A stretch of DNA of 64,000 nt. Origin: Actinobacteria bacterium OK074. GTDB lineage: Bacteria; Actinomycetota; Actinomycetes; Streptomycetales; Streptomycetaceae. A model generated the notes under the pieces. That model was not told where the DNA came from, searched no databases, and saw only the letters and a program-made list of their open reading frames with translations. Positions 8,594 through 16,775 of the stretch are shown here, piece after piece (the first letter of the stretch is position 1; the number at the start of each line of letters is the position of its first letter). Made by a program: the position numbers and the translations under genes. The stretch lies in the NCBI GenBank assembly GCA_001298575.1, contig LJCV01000044.1:158247-222246 (forward strand). Direction: 5' to 3'.

Positions 8594-10308
8594 TCACAAC
8601 CTGCGGCACCCGGACGGAGGCGCGGACGTTCCGGCGGCCGGAACAGTGGGGCGAGCGGGCCGGGACGGTCCGTGGTCACGCGCCGCTCGCGCGGCGGTGG
8701 ACGGCGGAGTGGGGACCAGCACCTGCCCCGTCCCCTCCGCACGCCGTGCCGGGAGGACGAGACGGAATGTGCAGCCGGCACCGGGCCGGGTGTCCAGCTC
8801 CAGCCGCCCGCCGTGTCCGTGGGCAATCGCGGCGGCGATGGCGAGCCCGAGTCCGCTGCCGCCCTGACTGCGGGAGCGGGAGCGGTCGACACGGTAGAAA
8901 CGCTCGAAGACACGCTGGGCGTCCTCGGCGTCCAGGCCCGGCCCTTCGTCGGCGATCTCCACCACGCAGATGGCGGTCCCGTACGGCAGGGGCGACGAGG
9001 AACTCGCCCGGCCGGGCCGGTCGACCCCGCCGGTCCCGCCGCCCGCCCGGGCCGTACCGACGCGGACGTGGACGGGCGTGGCCGCCGGGGTGTGCCGCTG
9101 GGCGTTCGACAGGAGGTTGTCGACGACCTGCCGCAGCCGATGCGGGTCGCCCACGGTCTCCACCAGCTCCAGTTCGTCGTCCTGCCTGTCGCCCTCCTGC
9201 CGGATTCCGGCCGGCGACGGGAGCGGATCGAGCCGGACCGGACGGCCGGGCCAGTTGAGGGCGGCGGTGCTGATGGCATCGGCGGCCAACGACAGCAGGT
9301 CGACGGATTCCGCGCGGTAGGAGGGTTCCTGGTCCAGCCGGGTGAGGAGTTGCAGGTCGTCGACAAGGAGGCTCAGGCGCTCGGCGTTCTGCGCGATGAG
9401 CCGGTTGGCCTCGCGCCGGCTCGTGGCGGACTGTTCCTCGTGGCGCAGCGCGAGTTGGGCGAACCCCTGGACCGCGGTGAGGGGGGTGCGCAGTTCGTGA
9501 CCGGCGTCGTCGAGGAAGCGGCGCAGTCTGGCCTCGGACCTCTCGTGTGCGCGCAGGGCGCTCTGGAGCCGGTCGAGCATGGTGTTCAGGACCCGGCTCA
9601 GCCGCCCGGTCTCGGTGCACTCGTCGGTATCGGGAAGGCGCAGGTCGGGGTCTCCGGTGGTGATGTCCTGCGCGGCGCGCTCCATGCGGGTCAGCGGCAG
9701 CAGACCGAGCCGCACGACCCAGCGGGCACCGTAGAGGACACCCACGACGATGAGGGCCAGGAGCACACCGTCGATCAGCAGAATCGTGGAGAGGGTGTCG
9801 TCCACGGTGTCCAGCGGCAGCGCGACGACGGCCTTCATACCGTCCGGTCCGGACCGTACGACGGCCCTCCAGTGGCCGTGTCCCGAGGCGGCGGGCAGTG
9901 ACGTCGGCTCTGTCGCGCTGAGGCCGAGGTCGTCGAGGCCGTCGACGTCGGCGGGAAGGGCCGGCCCGGACGGCTTGCCCTGGCCGGAGGGGTCACCCAG
10001 GATGCGGCCTTCGGTGCCGTAGAAGGAGACTGGAAGAACGGGGGAAGGATCCCGGGGGAGTTGAGATAAGAGGGGAACCCGGGCTTGTCGGCGGCGTCCC
10101 GGTATGCCGAGTCGGGCAGCCGGAGGGTGGTGACCACCTCGTCCATGCGGTGCAGCAGCCAGTACCGCATCCCCACGAAGGTGATGATCTCGGCGGCCAG
10201 GACCGCCACCGTGACCAGGACGGTGACGCCCCTGGTCAGACGGCAGCGCAGCGAGGCAGGGCGGCGGATGCGGCTCGACGGCACGGGCCACGGGCGGGTG
10301 CGTGTCAT
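8594..10308 (-). pseudogene. Sensor histidine kinase, disrupted by one frameshift
   Basis: From ATG 10308 the protein has an N-terminal membrane helix (GVTVLVTVAVLAAEIITFVG) and the start of an extracytoplasmic sensor. Near base 10030 the coding frame jumps: residues up to LNSPGILPPFFQ are in one frame, and SFYGTEGRILGDPSG onward in another, as expected from one missing base. The second frame holds a second membrane helix (ILLIDGVLLALIVVGVLYGA), a HAMP domain, the HisKA box with DDAGHELRTPLT (phospho-His), and HATPase boxes NLLSNAQRHTP, DEGPGL and GGSGLGLAIA. The start overlaps the response regulator stop by ATGA. It is either a genuine inactive kinase or a sequencing error; everything else is intact. 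The last 50 residues are low-complexity. Confidence 0.85.
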
Positions 10309-11078
10309 CGGTCCGCGGTCCCGAAGCTCGCGGGCCTGCCGTCGCCGGTCTCCTCGTAGTCACGCGGCAGGCGCAGGCAGTAGCCGATCCCGCGGACGGT
10401 GTGGATCAGCGGCGGGTCGAAGCGGTCGATCTTCTTGCGCAGGTACTTCACATACGTCTCGATGATCCGGGTGTCACCGGCGAAGTCGTAGTGCCAGACG
10501 TGGTCGACGATCTGGGCCCTGCTCAGCACCCGGCCCGCGTTGGCCATCAGGTAGGCGAGCAGGTTGAACTCGGTCGGGGCGAGCGGAACGTACTGGCCCG
10601 CCCGGTGCACCTCGTGCCTGCGCTCGTCGAGCCGGAGGTCGGCGAAGAGGAGGACGTGCTCGCCGACGCCGTCGTCCGACGGCTCCTCGTGCCCGCTGGT
10701 GCGCCGCAGGATCGCCTGGATCCGCAGGAGTACTTCCTCGATGTCGAACGGTTTGGTGACGTAGTCGTCTCCGCCGGCTCGCAGACCGACGACGGAGTCG
10801 GACGTGCGCGCGGTCAGGAAGAGCACCGGGGTGCGGTTACCCACGGCGCGCATGATCCGGGTGACCTCGAAGCCGTCGAGGTCCGGCAGCATGACGTCGA
10901 GCAGCACCAGGTCGGGCGCGAACCGCTCGATCTCCAGCAGCGCGGACTGGCCGGTGTCCACGCTGGTCACCTCGTATCCGGTGAGCCTGAGTGCGGACTC
11001 CAGCAAGGTGCGGATGCTTGCCTCGTCCTCCACGACGAGAAGCCTGTGTAACGCGTTGGTCGCAAGGTGTTCGGGCAT
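10305..11078 (-). CDS. OmpR-family response regulator
   Basis: 257 residues. Receiver domain (about 12-125) with acidic pocket EDE, phospho-acceptor in LVLLDVMLPDLDGFEV, conserved Thr in FLTART and Lys in VTKPFD. The C-terminal OmpR/PhoB winged helix (about 155-240) shows LAPTEFNLLAYLMANAGRVL and ETYVKYLRKKID. It is paired with the kinase just downstream through a 4-base stop/start overlap, so the two are translationally coupled. ATG 11078 begins a short leader before the receiver. The likely targets are unknown. It is intact although its kinase is frameshifted. Confidence 0.95.
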   Translation of the reverse strand: MPEHLATNALHRLLVVEDEASIRTLLESALRLTGYEVTSVDTGQSALLEIERFAPDLVLLDVMLPDLDGFEVTRIMRAVGNRTPVLFLTARTSDSVVGLRAGGDDYVTKPFDIEEVLLRIQAILRRTSGHEEPSDDGVGEHVLLFADLRLDERRHEVHRAGQYVPLAPTEFNLLAYLMANAGRVLSRAQIVDHVWHYDFAGDTRIIETYVKYLRKKIDRFDPPLIHTVRGIGYCLRLPRDYEETGDGRPASFGTADR

Positions 11079-11247
11079 GGCGCCGACCCTAACCTTCTGT
11101 TGCCCGGTTTCTTCGGGGAGATCGTCTCCGGCGGCACGGCCGACAGCCACGCGCGCGACAGGCCCCGGACCCCCCGTCGGAGAGGTCCGGGGACCTGGCT
11201 TTCCCCGGTCGGAGTCGGGCGGGAGCGCCGAGGAACCGGGGCGGAAC

Positions 11248-11274
11248 AGGAGGTTCAGGAGGTTCAGGAGGTTC
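11248..11274. repeat. Three tandem copies of a 9-bp unit (AGGAGGTTC)
   Basis: Three exact copies of AGGAGGTTC run from 11248 to 11274, followed by a partial fourth. The array overlaps the stop codon of the downstream-reading dioxygenase gene and sits in the 195-base gap before the response regulator. Read on the plus strand it is a series of Shine-Dalgarno-like AGGAGG; on the coding strand it is the complement. It looks like a slippage-prone microsatellite. Confidence 0.8.
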
Positions 11275-12196
11275 AGGAAGAGGGCGACGCGGTGGGGATG
11301 CGGATGCCGGTGTGGCCCAGGTTCTCCACGTCCGGCTCGATCGCCATCCTGATGGACGCCTTCATGGGCCTGGCGGCGTCGTCCTTGTCCCACTTGATCG
11401 TGAGCATGCCGTCCACGGTCTTGGTGCCGGTCATGATGGTGTCGACGGCGTTGGTGGTCAGCTCGTTGGTGTTGTCGGTGTACACCTTGGTGATCGCGTA
11501 GATGAGGTCCTGGGGGAAGTAGAGCTGACCGGTGTGCGCGGTGGTGCCGTCGGCGTACGCCCCGTCCCGGAACACGCCCAGGGTGTGCACCTTGGCGTGG
11601 ATGTGCGGGGTCCGGCCGGTGTACCAGCCGGGAACGATGGTCCTGAACCTGACCCAGCCGTCGTCGTCGGTCATCTGGAAGCCGCGCAGATAGGTGGTCT
11701 TGCTGTCCGGCGGCAGGTGCAGGCCCCCGACGGTCTTGTAGGTGTCGCCGGGCTCCCTGGTGACGAACGGAAGGCCCGGGTAGTCGCCGGCGTTCAGCGA
11801 GTGCTCCGCCGAGGTCTTCTCGTAACCGGAGTAGATGCCCAGCGCGTCGCACTGCCAGACGTCGACGGCCGCGCCGCTCACCGGCTTGCCGTCCTGCGCG
11901 TTGCGCACCTGGATGCGCAGGTCCAGCGGAGTGCCCTTCTTGCCCTCGGTGATGTCGACACGGTCCTTGTCGTAGTCGATGTAGTACGGGCCCTCGGTGG
12001 CCTCCTTGGTGAGGGGCAGCACATCGTCCGAGGCGGACAACGAGGGGGAAACGGCTGCCACCGAGTCCGAAGTACCGGCCTCGCTCTCGTTGGCGTTGAT
12101 GAGGTGGGTACCGCCCAGACCTACGGCCGCGATACCCGCGCCACCGGCCAGCAGGACCTTGCGGCGGCTCATGGGGGGAAGTTTCTGATCTGCCAT
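11273..12196 (-). CDS. Tat-exported intradiol ring-cleavage dioxygenase
   Basis: 307 residues. It begins with a twin-arginine signal (SRRKVLLAGGAGIAAVGLGG). The mature domain begins TKEATEGPYYID, the intradiol dioxygenase motif. It contains DVWQCDALGIYSGY, and then the non-haem iron ligands expected of the family: a Tyr in YPGLP, and Tyr and two His in WYTGRTPHIH. The family opens catechol-type rings between the hydroxyls. Exported versions are common in actinomycetes and may act on lignin-derived or protein-bound aromatics. It is a single-gene unit; the decayed IclR-type gene upstream could once have regulated it. Length and ligands look complete. Confidence 0.9.
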   Translation of the reverse strand: MADQKLPPMSRRKVLLAGGAGIAAVGLGGTHLINANESEAGTSDSVAAVSPSLSASDDVLPLTKEATEGPYYIDYDKDRVDITEGKKGTPLDLRIQVRNAQDGKPVSGAAVDVWQCDALGIYSGYEKTSAEHSLNAGDYPGLPFVTREPGDTYKTVGGLHLPPDSKTTYLRGFQMTDDDGWVRFRTIVPGWYTGRTPHIHAKVHTLGVFRDGAYADGTTAHTGQLYFPQDLIYAITKVYTDNTNELTTNAVDTIMTGTKTVDGMLTIKWDKDDAARPMKASIRMAIEPDVENLGHTGIRIPTASPSS

Positions 12197-12504
12197 GTCC
12201 GGCACGCTAGGAACCCGGTGTGGGAAACCGCGGGGAGAAAGCTGGGAGAAGGCCGAGAGAAAGCTGGGACGCAGCTGGGCGACCCGTGAGCGTCCGGCGC
12301 CCGGCCTCCGCCTGGCTCCGTACCGGCCCACGACGCGGTGGCGGTCCGGCCGGGACGGCCCAGGAGGTCGCGCCGGGGTGCGGGGACAGCGGATGGCTCC
12401 GGGACGGGCTCTGCGGTTCCCCACCACCGTGAGAAGCCGACCGGTGCGGTACGCGGCGCGCCGGAGTGACGGCGGGTCGCGCCGGAGCGGAGGCAGAGGC
12501 AGCG

Positions 12505-12862
12505 GCGGACGAGGACGGCGATCGCCAAGGCCGCCCCCGTCGAACCGCCCGCCACGATCGGCACGGCGATGCAGGCGAGCCCCGTCCGCGTTTCCTCCCT
12601 GTCGACCGCGAAGCCACGCGTGCGAGTGAGCGCGAGTTCGCGGGCGAGGACGAGCCGGTCGGGGGCGTTCCGCCCGGCCCCGGGGCCGCCGGGCGCCCGC
12701 GGCGGTCACGTCCTGGGCCGGCAGGGCTTTCCGACCGCGGCGCGGTGGGCCGGCACCGACCACCGCCGGTGTGGGAATCGCCAGTTGGGTCCGCGGCTTC
12801 TCGATGTGGACGATGTCCGGACCGCGCAAGGTGGCATCACCGCGCCTGGGCGCGCCGTACGG
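12505..12862 (-). pseudogene. IclR-family regulator remnant (effector domain only, frameshifted)
   Basis: Two blocks in different frames together match the IclR ligand-binding domain. The first (about 12862-12740) reads LRGPDIVHIEKPRTQLAI and PTPAVVGAG, with a degraded GKALLA box (GRKALPAQD). The second (about 12660-12505) reads DRLVLARELALTRTRGFAVD, then EETRTGLACIAVPIVAGG, the family's invariant 'G.A.D.EE...G..C.A.P' region. No helix-turn-helix region is present: the SnoaL gene stop codon lies immediately upstream. The gene is therefore truncated at the front, frameshifted in the middle and frayed at the end. IclR regulators commonly control protocatechuate/catechol pathways, which fits the adjacent intradiol dioxygenase. 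Confidence 0.65.
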
Positions 12863-12865
12863 CTT

Positions 12866-13528
12866 CTACTCGGCGAAGACGTACTGCTCGACGATCAGCC
12901 CCTTGTCCCGCCTCATGAAGGTGACCGTCCGGCTGCCCAGGGCGGAGCCGTGGATGACGCAGCTCCAGCCCGGGTACACGCCTGCGGCGCGTCTGAGGTC
13001 CTCGTCGTCGGGGTTGGTGAGGGTGAGCGTGGGGCGCGCGGTCGGCCGGGGTGCCTCCTCGGCGGGCAGCTCCCGCATGAAGAGGATCTCGCGGACGATC
13101 TGACCGTCGAGCCACTGCGCGACGGTCGCCATCCGGACCCCCAGGGCGGGGATGCCGCCGATGGTGGCCGTCCAGTCGCCCCGCGCCACATTGGGCTGGT
13201 GGGTGACGACGAGGGCGTCGGGGGACGCCACCTGGAACTGGTGCATGGCGGCGATGTGCGGCTCGACGCCCTCGGTGCGTACACCGCCCCACTCCACGAC
13301 GACGTCGGCGGCGTGGTAGTGCCGCTGCATGTCCATGTCCTTGTTGTTCCAGGCGACGAAGTCCGCGATGTGGAAGTCCTTCGTGTTCTCCAGTTCCTGC
13401 CGGAACCCTCTCCCGCGCCGCCACGACGAGGCGGTCGCCGCGGCCGGTGCGGCGAGTGCCGGGACCGCCACCAACGGGACACCGGCCGCCGCGGCCCCGA
13501 GCAACCCCCTGCGGGTGAGATCTGCCAT
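12866..13528 (-). CDS. Tat-exported SnoaL-like (NTF2-fold) protein
   Basis: 220 residues. Tat signal: LTRRGLLGAAAAGVPLVAVP followed by Ala-rich sequence to about residue 38. The mature part has the SnoaL-type pattern: DFVAWNNKDMDMQRHYHAADVVVEWGG, EGVEPHIAAM, then GVRMATVAQWLDGQIVREILF and a C-terminal YPGWSCVIHGSALGSRTVTF extension. The fold is shared by polyketide cyclases and steroid-isomerase-like enzymes; no catalytic assignment is safe. GGAGGA lies just upstream of ATG 13528. It is divergent from a MarR gene across a 133-base region with three palindromes and is very likely controlled by that regulator. Confidence 0.82.
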   Translation of the reverse strand: MADLTRRGLLGAAAAGVPLVAVPALAAPAAATASSWRRGRGFRQELENTKDFHIADFVAWNNKDMDMQRHYHAADVVVEWGGVRTEGVEPHIAAMHQFQVASPDALVVTHQPNVARGDWTATIGGIPALGVRMATVAQWLDGQIVREILFMRELPAEEAPRPTARPTLTLTNPDDEDLRRAAGVYPGWSCVIHGSALGSRTVTFMRRDKGLIVEQYVFAE

Positions 13529-13556
13529 GTCTTCCTCCAGTGACCCAAAAGGCTGG

Positions 13557-13568
13557 TTCAAATTTGAA
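13557..13568. promoter_or_regulatory. MarR-type operator 1 (TTCAAATTTGAA)
   Basis: Perfect 12-bp palindrome TTCAAATTTGAA, very AT-rich against this genome's background, 28 bases upstream of the SnoaL start. An identical palindrome lies 39 bases away (centre to centre) and a related site overlaps the marR promoter. It is the expected size and symmetry for a MarR dimer. Confidence 0.7.
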
Positions 13569-13595
13569 TCGGTAAGCGGCGACCGTAGCTCACGT

Positions 13596-13607
13596 TTCAA
13601 ATTTGAA
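13596..13607. promoter_or_regulatory. MarR-type operator 2 (TTCAAATTTGAA)
   Basis: Second exact copy of the 12-bp palindrome TTCAAATTTGAA in the divergent SnoaL/marR intergenic region, roughly midway between the two starts. Confidence 0.7.
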
Positions 13608-13628
13608 CAACAACAGACCGGGCCCGGT

Positions 13629-13640
13629 TTGAATTTGAAT
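13629..13640. promoter_or_regulatory. MarR-type operator 3 (TTGAATTTGAAT)
   Basis: Related site TTGAATTTGAAT, a direct-repeat variant of the two palindromes upstream, 22 bases before the marR start codon. It would overlap the marR promoter, and suits autorepression. Confidence 0.55.
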
Positions 13641-13661
13641 CGCGCGCTGTACTGTGGGGAC

Positions 13662-14141
13662 ATGGCCCAACCCCAGTGGCTGAACGAGGAAGAGTCGCGC
13701 GCCTGGTACGCGTTCGTGGGCGCCGGGGCGCTCATCAACCGGCGCCTGGACCAGCAGCTCAAGGAGGACGCGGGGATCACGCACCTCCAGTACGAGATCC
13801 TCGTCCGCCTCGACAACGCACCGGACCGCGAGATGCGCATGAGCGGCCTCGCCGACGCGCTGTACAACTCCAAGAGCGGCCTGACGTACCAGATCACCCA
13901 GATGGAGAAGGCCGGGCTGGTGCGCCGCCGCTGCTGCCCCGTCGACGTACGCGCGGTTTACGCGGTCATCACCGACGCCGGCCGGCGCATGCTGGAGGGA
14001 GCGGCGCCGGACCACGTCGCGCTCGTCCGCGAGCTGCTCATCGACGTGCTCACCCCGCAGCAGCTCACGGCCATCGCCGACGGCCTGGGCGAGGTCAACC
14101 GCCGCGTACAGGACCAGGAACCCGCCTCCCCCGGGCGATAG
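13662..14141 (+). CDS. MarR-family transcriptional regulator
   Basis: 159 residues with the MarR winged helix: THLQYEILVRL (helix 2), MRMSGLADALYNSKSGLTYQ (helix-turn-helix), ITQMEKAGLVRRR (recognition helix end), then the wing DVRAVYAVITDAGRRML. Flanking helices at both ends form the dimer interface. Its own upstream region has three TTCAAATTTGAA-type sites shared with the divergent SnoaL gene, so it probably represses both. MarR proteins usually release DNA on binding phenolic ligands, consistent with the nearby aromatic dioxygenase. Start ATG 13662 is close to the third operator; the leader is short. Confidence 0.93.
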   Translation: MAQPQWLNEEESRAWYAFVGAGALINRRLDQQLKEDAGITHLQYEILVRLDNAPDREMRMSGLADALYNSKSGLTYQITQMEKAGLVRRRCCPVDVRAVYAVITDAGRRMLEGAAPDHVALVRELLIDVLTPQQLTAIADGLGEVNRRVQDQEPASPGR

Positions 14142-14334
14142 TCCGCCGGGGCCGAGCCCTCGGGCACGGCGGCGGGCGGCCGTTCGGCGCCGGGGCGCGG
14201 CACGCTCCGCGGGGGCGCACGTCACCCTTACGGCGGTCGGCGCGGGCCGCGGGCGGCCCCCCGTGGTTGCCTGATCGCAAGTGAGAACGTGCGATCCGTC
14301 CGCCACTTCCGCCCCCCCTTGGAGGACCGAGCCG

Positions 14335-14643
14335 ATGACAGCCGACCCCGAAGCCGTCTCCGAGACCTTCGCCTTCGCCTGCGGTGACTGCGGTGAGACC
14401 TGGGAGCGGACCTTCACGGTCCTGTTCTTCACCGACGCCACCGGGCTGGGCGCGCAGGAGTACGTCGACGAGGACGGCGCGGCCATGCGCACGCCCCTGG
14501 CGGACGCGGTCTGCCCCAAGTGCGAGGGCCGGAAGGTTCATGTGATGGCGCCCGGGCCCGGCGCACGGCCGCGGGCCGCCGAGCACGAGGACCACCCGCA
14601 CCACCTTCACTTTCCGCACCGCCACAAGAAGGAGAGCGCGTAG
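14335..14643 (+). CDS. Small zinc-ribbon-like hypothetical protein
   Basis: 102 residues. Two CxxC knuckles, CGDC (residues about 18-21) and CPKC (about 62-65), suggest a zinc ribbon, with WERTFTVLFFTD between. The C-terminus is His-rich (EHEDHPHHLHFPHRHKK), which could bind metal. GGAGGA at 14321-14326 precedes ATG 14335 with good spacing. I do not recognise a named family; similar short ribbon proteins occur widely in Streptomyces. The 190 bases upstream hold no other gene. Role unknown. Confidence 0.72.
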   Translation: MTADPEAVSETFAFACGDCGETWERTFTVLFFTDATGLGAQEYVDEDGAAMRTPLADAVCPKCEGRKVHVMAPGPGARPRAAEHEDHPHHLHFPHRHKKESA

Positions 14644-14668
14644 GCGGGTCGGCCGGGCAGCCGCTCGG

Positions 14669-16672
14669 CTACGGCGTGCTCGGGCGGCGTTCCGGGCCGC
14701 CGCCCGCGATGCCGTAGGGCAGGATCGTGACCACCACGGACGGCAGTTCGTCCAGCGCGCGGACGATCCGTTCGGCGGTGCCGCCGTGCAGCAGCCGGCC
14801 GAGGATGGTGCCGTAGGTGCGGCGGGCGATGAGCAGGGTCAGGGCGGTGTGGCCGTCGGCGGTCTCGCGGACGGCGAGTTCGGTCAGGGCCCGCTCCAGG
14901 CGGCGGTCCGGGCAGTCGACGCTCTCCAGCGGGACGTCGGTGTTGCGTGCCGCCTCCCAGCGCGCGGCCAGCCGCTGGGCGCGGACGGCGTCGACCGCGA
15001 CGTGCACGGCCCGCACCTCGTCGGGCCGCAACTCGTGCGCGTAGCGCAGTGCGTGGAAGACGGCCGGGTCGAAGGAGTCGACCAGGACGCAGACGACGTG
15101 CCGCCGCCGGCGCGGCCGGTCGCTCTCCCCGGCGGGCGGCAGCGCCTCCACCTCGGCCGCCTCCGCGCGGTACTCGCGGTTGATGCGGATCAGCGCCCAC
15201 ACCCCGAGCGGGAAGACCACCACGACCAGCCACGCGCCCTCGGTGAACTTGGTGACCGCGAAGATCAGCACCACCGCCGCCGAGACGACCGCCGCCGTCG
15301 CGTTGACCGCGATCCTCCAGCCGCGGCCGGGTTCACGGCGGCGTACGTGGTAGGTGGCCAGCCCGGCTCCCGCCATGGTGAACGCGGTGAACACGCCGAT
15401 CGCGTACAGCGCGACGAGCCGGTCGACGTTGGCGTCGGTCACCAGCAGCAGCGCGAGCGCTACCACGGCGAGCGTGATGATGCCGCCCGAGAAGGCGAGC
15501 CGGTGTCCGCGCCGGGTCAACTGCCGTGGCAGGAACCGGTCTTCGGCGACGAAGCTGGCCAGGTACGGAAAGCCGGTGAAGGGCGTGTTGGCGCCGGTGT
15601 AGAGGATCAGCGCGGTGGCGAGCTGCACCAGCACCAGCCCCGCCGTGCCCAGCGGGCCGCCGCCGAAGACGAGCCGGGCCTCCTGCGCGATCACGGTCGG
15701 GGTGCCGTCGGTGTACGGGACGGCGTGGGTGAGGTGGGCCAGGCCCGAGACGCCGAGCACCAGGACGCCCAGGACGCAGCTCATGGTGATCAGCGTGCTC
15801 CGGGCGTTGCGCCCCTGCGGTTCGCGGAACACGGAGATGCCGTTGGAGATCGCCTCCAGGCCGGTCAGCGAGGAGCCGCCGTTCGCGAACGCGCGCAGCA
15901 CCATGAACAGCGACGCCCCGTACAGCCAGCCGTCCCCCGCCGTGCCGAGCGGCACGACACCGCTCGCGTGGAGGTCGGCGTGCGGCAGATCCCCGAACGC
16001 CCACCGGGCCAGCCCCACCACGAGCATCAGGGCGACCGCGGCCATGAACAGATACGCGGGCACCGCGAACACCCGCCCGGCCTCGCGCAGGCCGCGCAGG
16101 TTCCCGTACACCAGGATCAGCACCACCCCCACGCTGACCGGCAGTTGGAGATGGTCGACGCCGGTCCAGCCGTTCCCGACGAGGTGGGCGAGCGAGATGA
16201 GCGCGTTCGTGCCCGCGGAGACCTGCACGGCGACCGTCACGACGTAGTCGACGAGCAGCGCGACGGCGGCGACCTGCGCGACGTCGGGCCCGAAGTTCTC
16301 CCGGGCCACGACGTACGAGCCGCCGGCCCGCGTGTAGATCGTGACGACATCGCGGTAGCAGAGCGTCAGCAGGACCAGGACGAGGACGATCACCCCGGTC
16401 ACCGGCATGAGCAGGCTGAAGGCCGCGGCCCCGACGACGGGCACCAGGACGCGCAGAATCTCCTCACTGCCGTACGCCGACGAGCTGACGCAGTCCGACG
16501 CGAGTACCCCCAGCGCCGTCCGGTTGTCCAGTTTCTCCTGCTGGATCCGCCCGGTGACCAGCGGCGGACCGAGCAGACGGCGCTTGAGGCGGTAGGAGAG
16601 CGGCTCGGGGACGGACTGGGCGAGGGAGTCCTCGGACGGCGGTTCGGGTGCGGGCACGGCGGGGGCGGTCAT
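14669..16672 (-). CDS. KimA-like APC-superfamily potassium transporter
   Basis: 667 residues. Residues about 45-470 contain around twelve membrane helices of the APC fold, beginning LGVLASDCVSSSAYGSEEIL and YTRAGGSYVVARENFG, very like Bacillus KimA and related 'amino-acid permease' annotations. The C-terminal 150 residues are cytosolic, with VVCVLVDSFDPAVFHALRYA and IARRTYGTILGRLLHGGTAE, resembling a universal-stress-protein fold as in KimA. In Bacillus, KimA is a high-affinity proton-coupled K+ importer inhibited by c-di-AMP. Whether this protein carries K+ or an amino acid is inference. Single gene; no riboswitch is evident in the 100 bases upstream. Confidence 0.85.
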   Translation of the reverse strand: MTAPAVPAPEPPSEDSLAQSVPEPLSYRLKRRLLGPPLVTGRIQQEKLDNRTALGVLASDCVSSSAYGSEEILRVLVPVVGAAAFSLLMPVTGVIVLVLVLLTLCYRDVVTIYTRAGGSYVVARENFGPDVAQVAAVALLVDYVVTVAVQVSAGTNALISLAHLVGNGWTGVDHLQLPVSVGVVLILVYGNLRGLREAGRVFAVPAYLFMAAVALMLVVGLARWAFGDLPHADLHASGVVPLGTAGDGWLYGASLFMVLRAFANGGSSLTGLEAISNGISVFREPQGRNARSTLITMSCVLGVLVLGVSGLAHLTHAVPYTDGTPTVIAQEARLVFGGGPLGTAGLVLVQLATALILYTGANTPFTGFPYLASFVAEDRFLPRQLTRRGHRLAFSGGIITLAVVALALLLVTDANVDRLVALYAIGVFTAFTMAGAGLATYHVRRREPGRGWRIAVNATAAVVSAAVVLIFAVTKFTEGAWLVVVVFPLGVWALIRINREYRAEAAEVEALPPAGESDRPRRRRHVVCVLVDSFDPAVFHALRYAHELRPDEVRAVHVAVDAVRAQRLAARWEAARNTDVPLESVDCPDRRLERALTELAVRETADGHTALTLLIARRTYGTILGRLLHGGTAERIVRALDELPSVVVTILPYGIAGGGPERRPSTP

Positions 16673-16775
16673 GAGGCCATCACACCCGGACGCACGGCCC
16701 GACCCGGCGCAGGCCGCCCGCCGGGGCCGCGAACTCCACCCGGCCGGGCGGCGGATCGACCCGCGTTCGCGTGGC

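Noticed and set aside
13557..13640. tRNA-like TTCAAA motif
   Set aside because: The TTCAAAT matches are part of symmetrical operator palindromes; no cloverleaf arms surround them.
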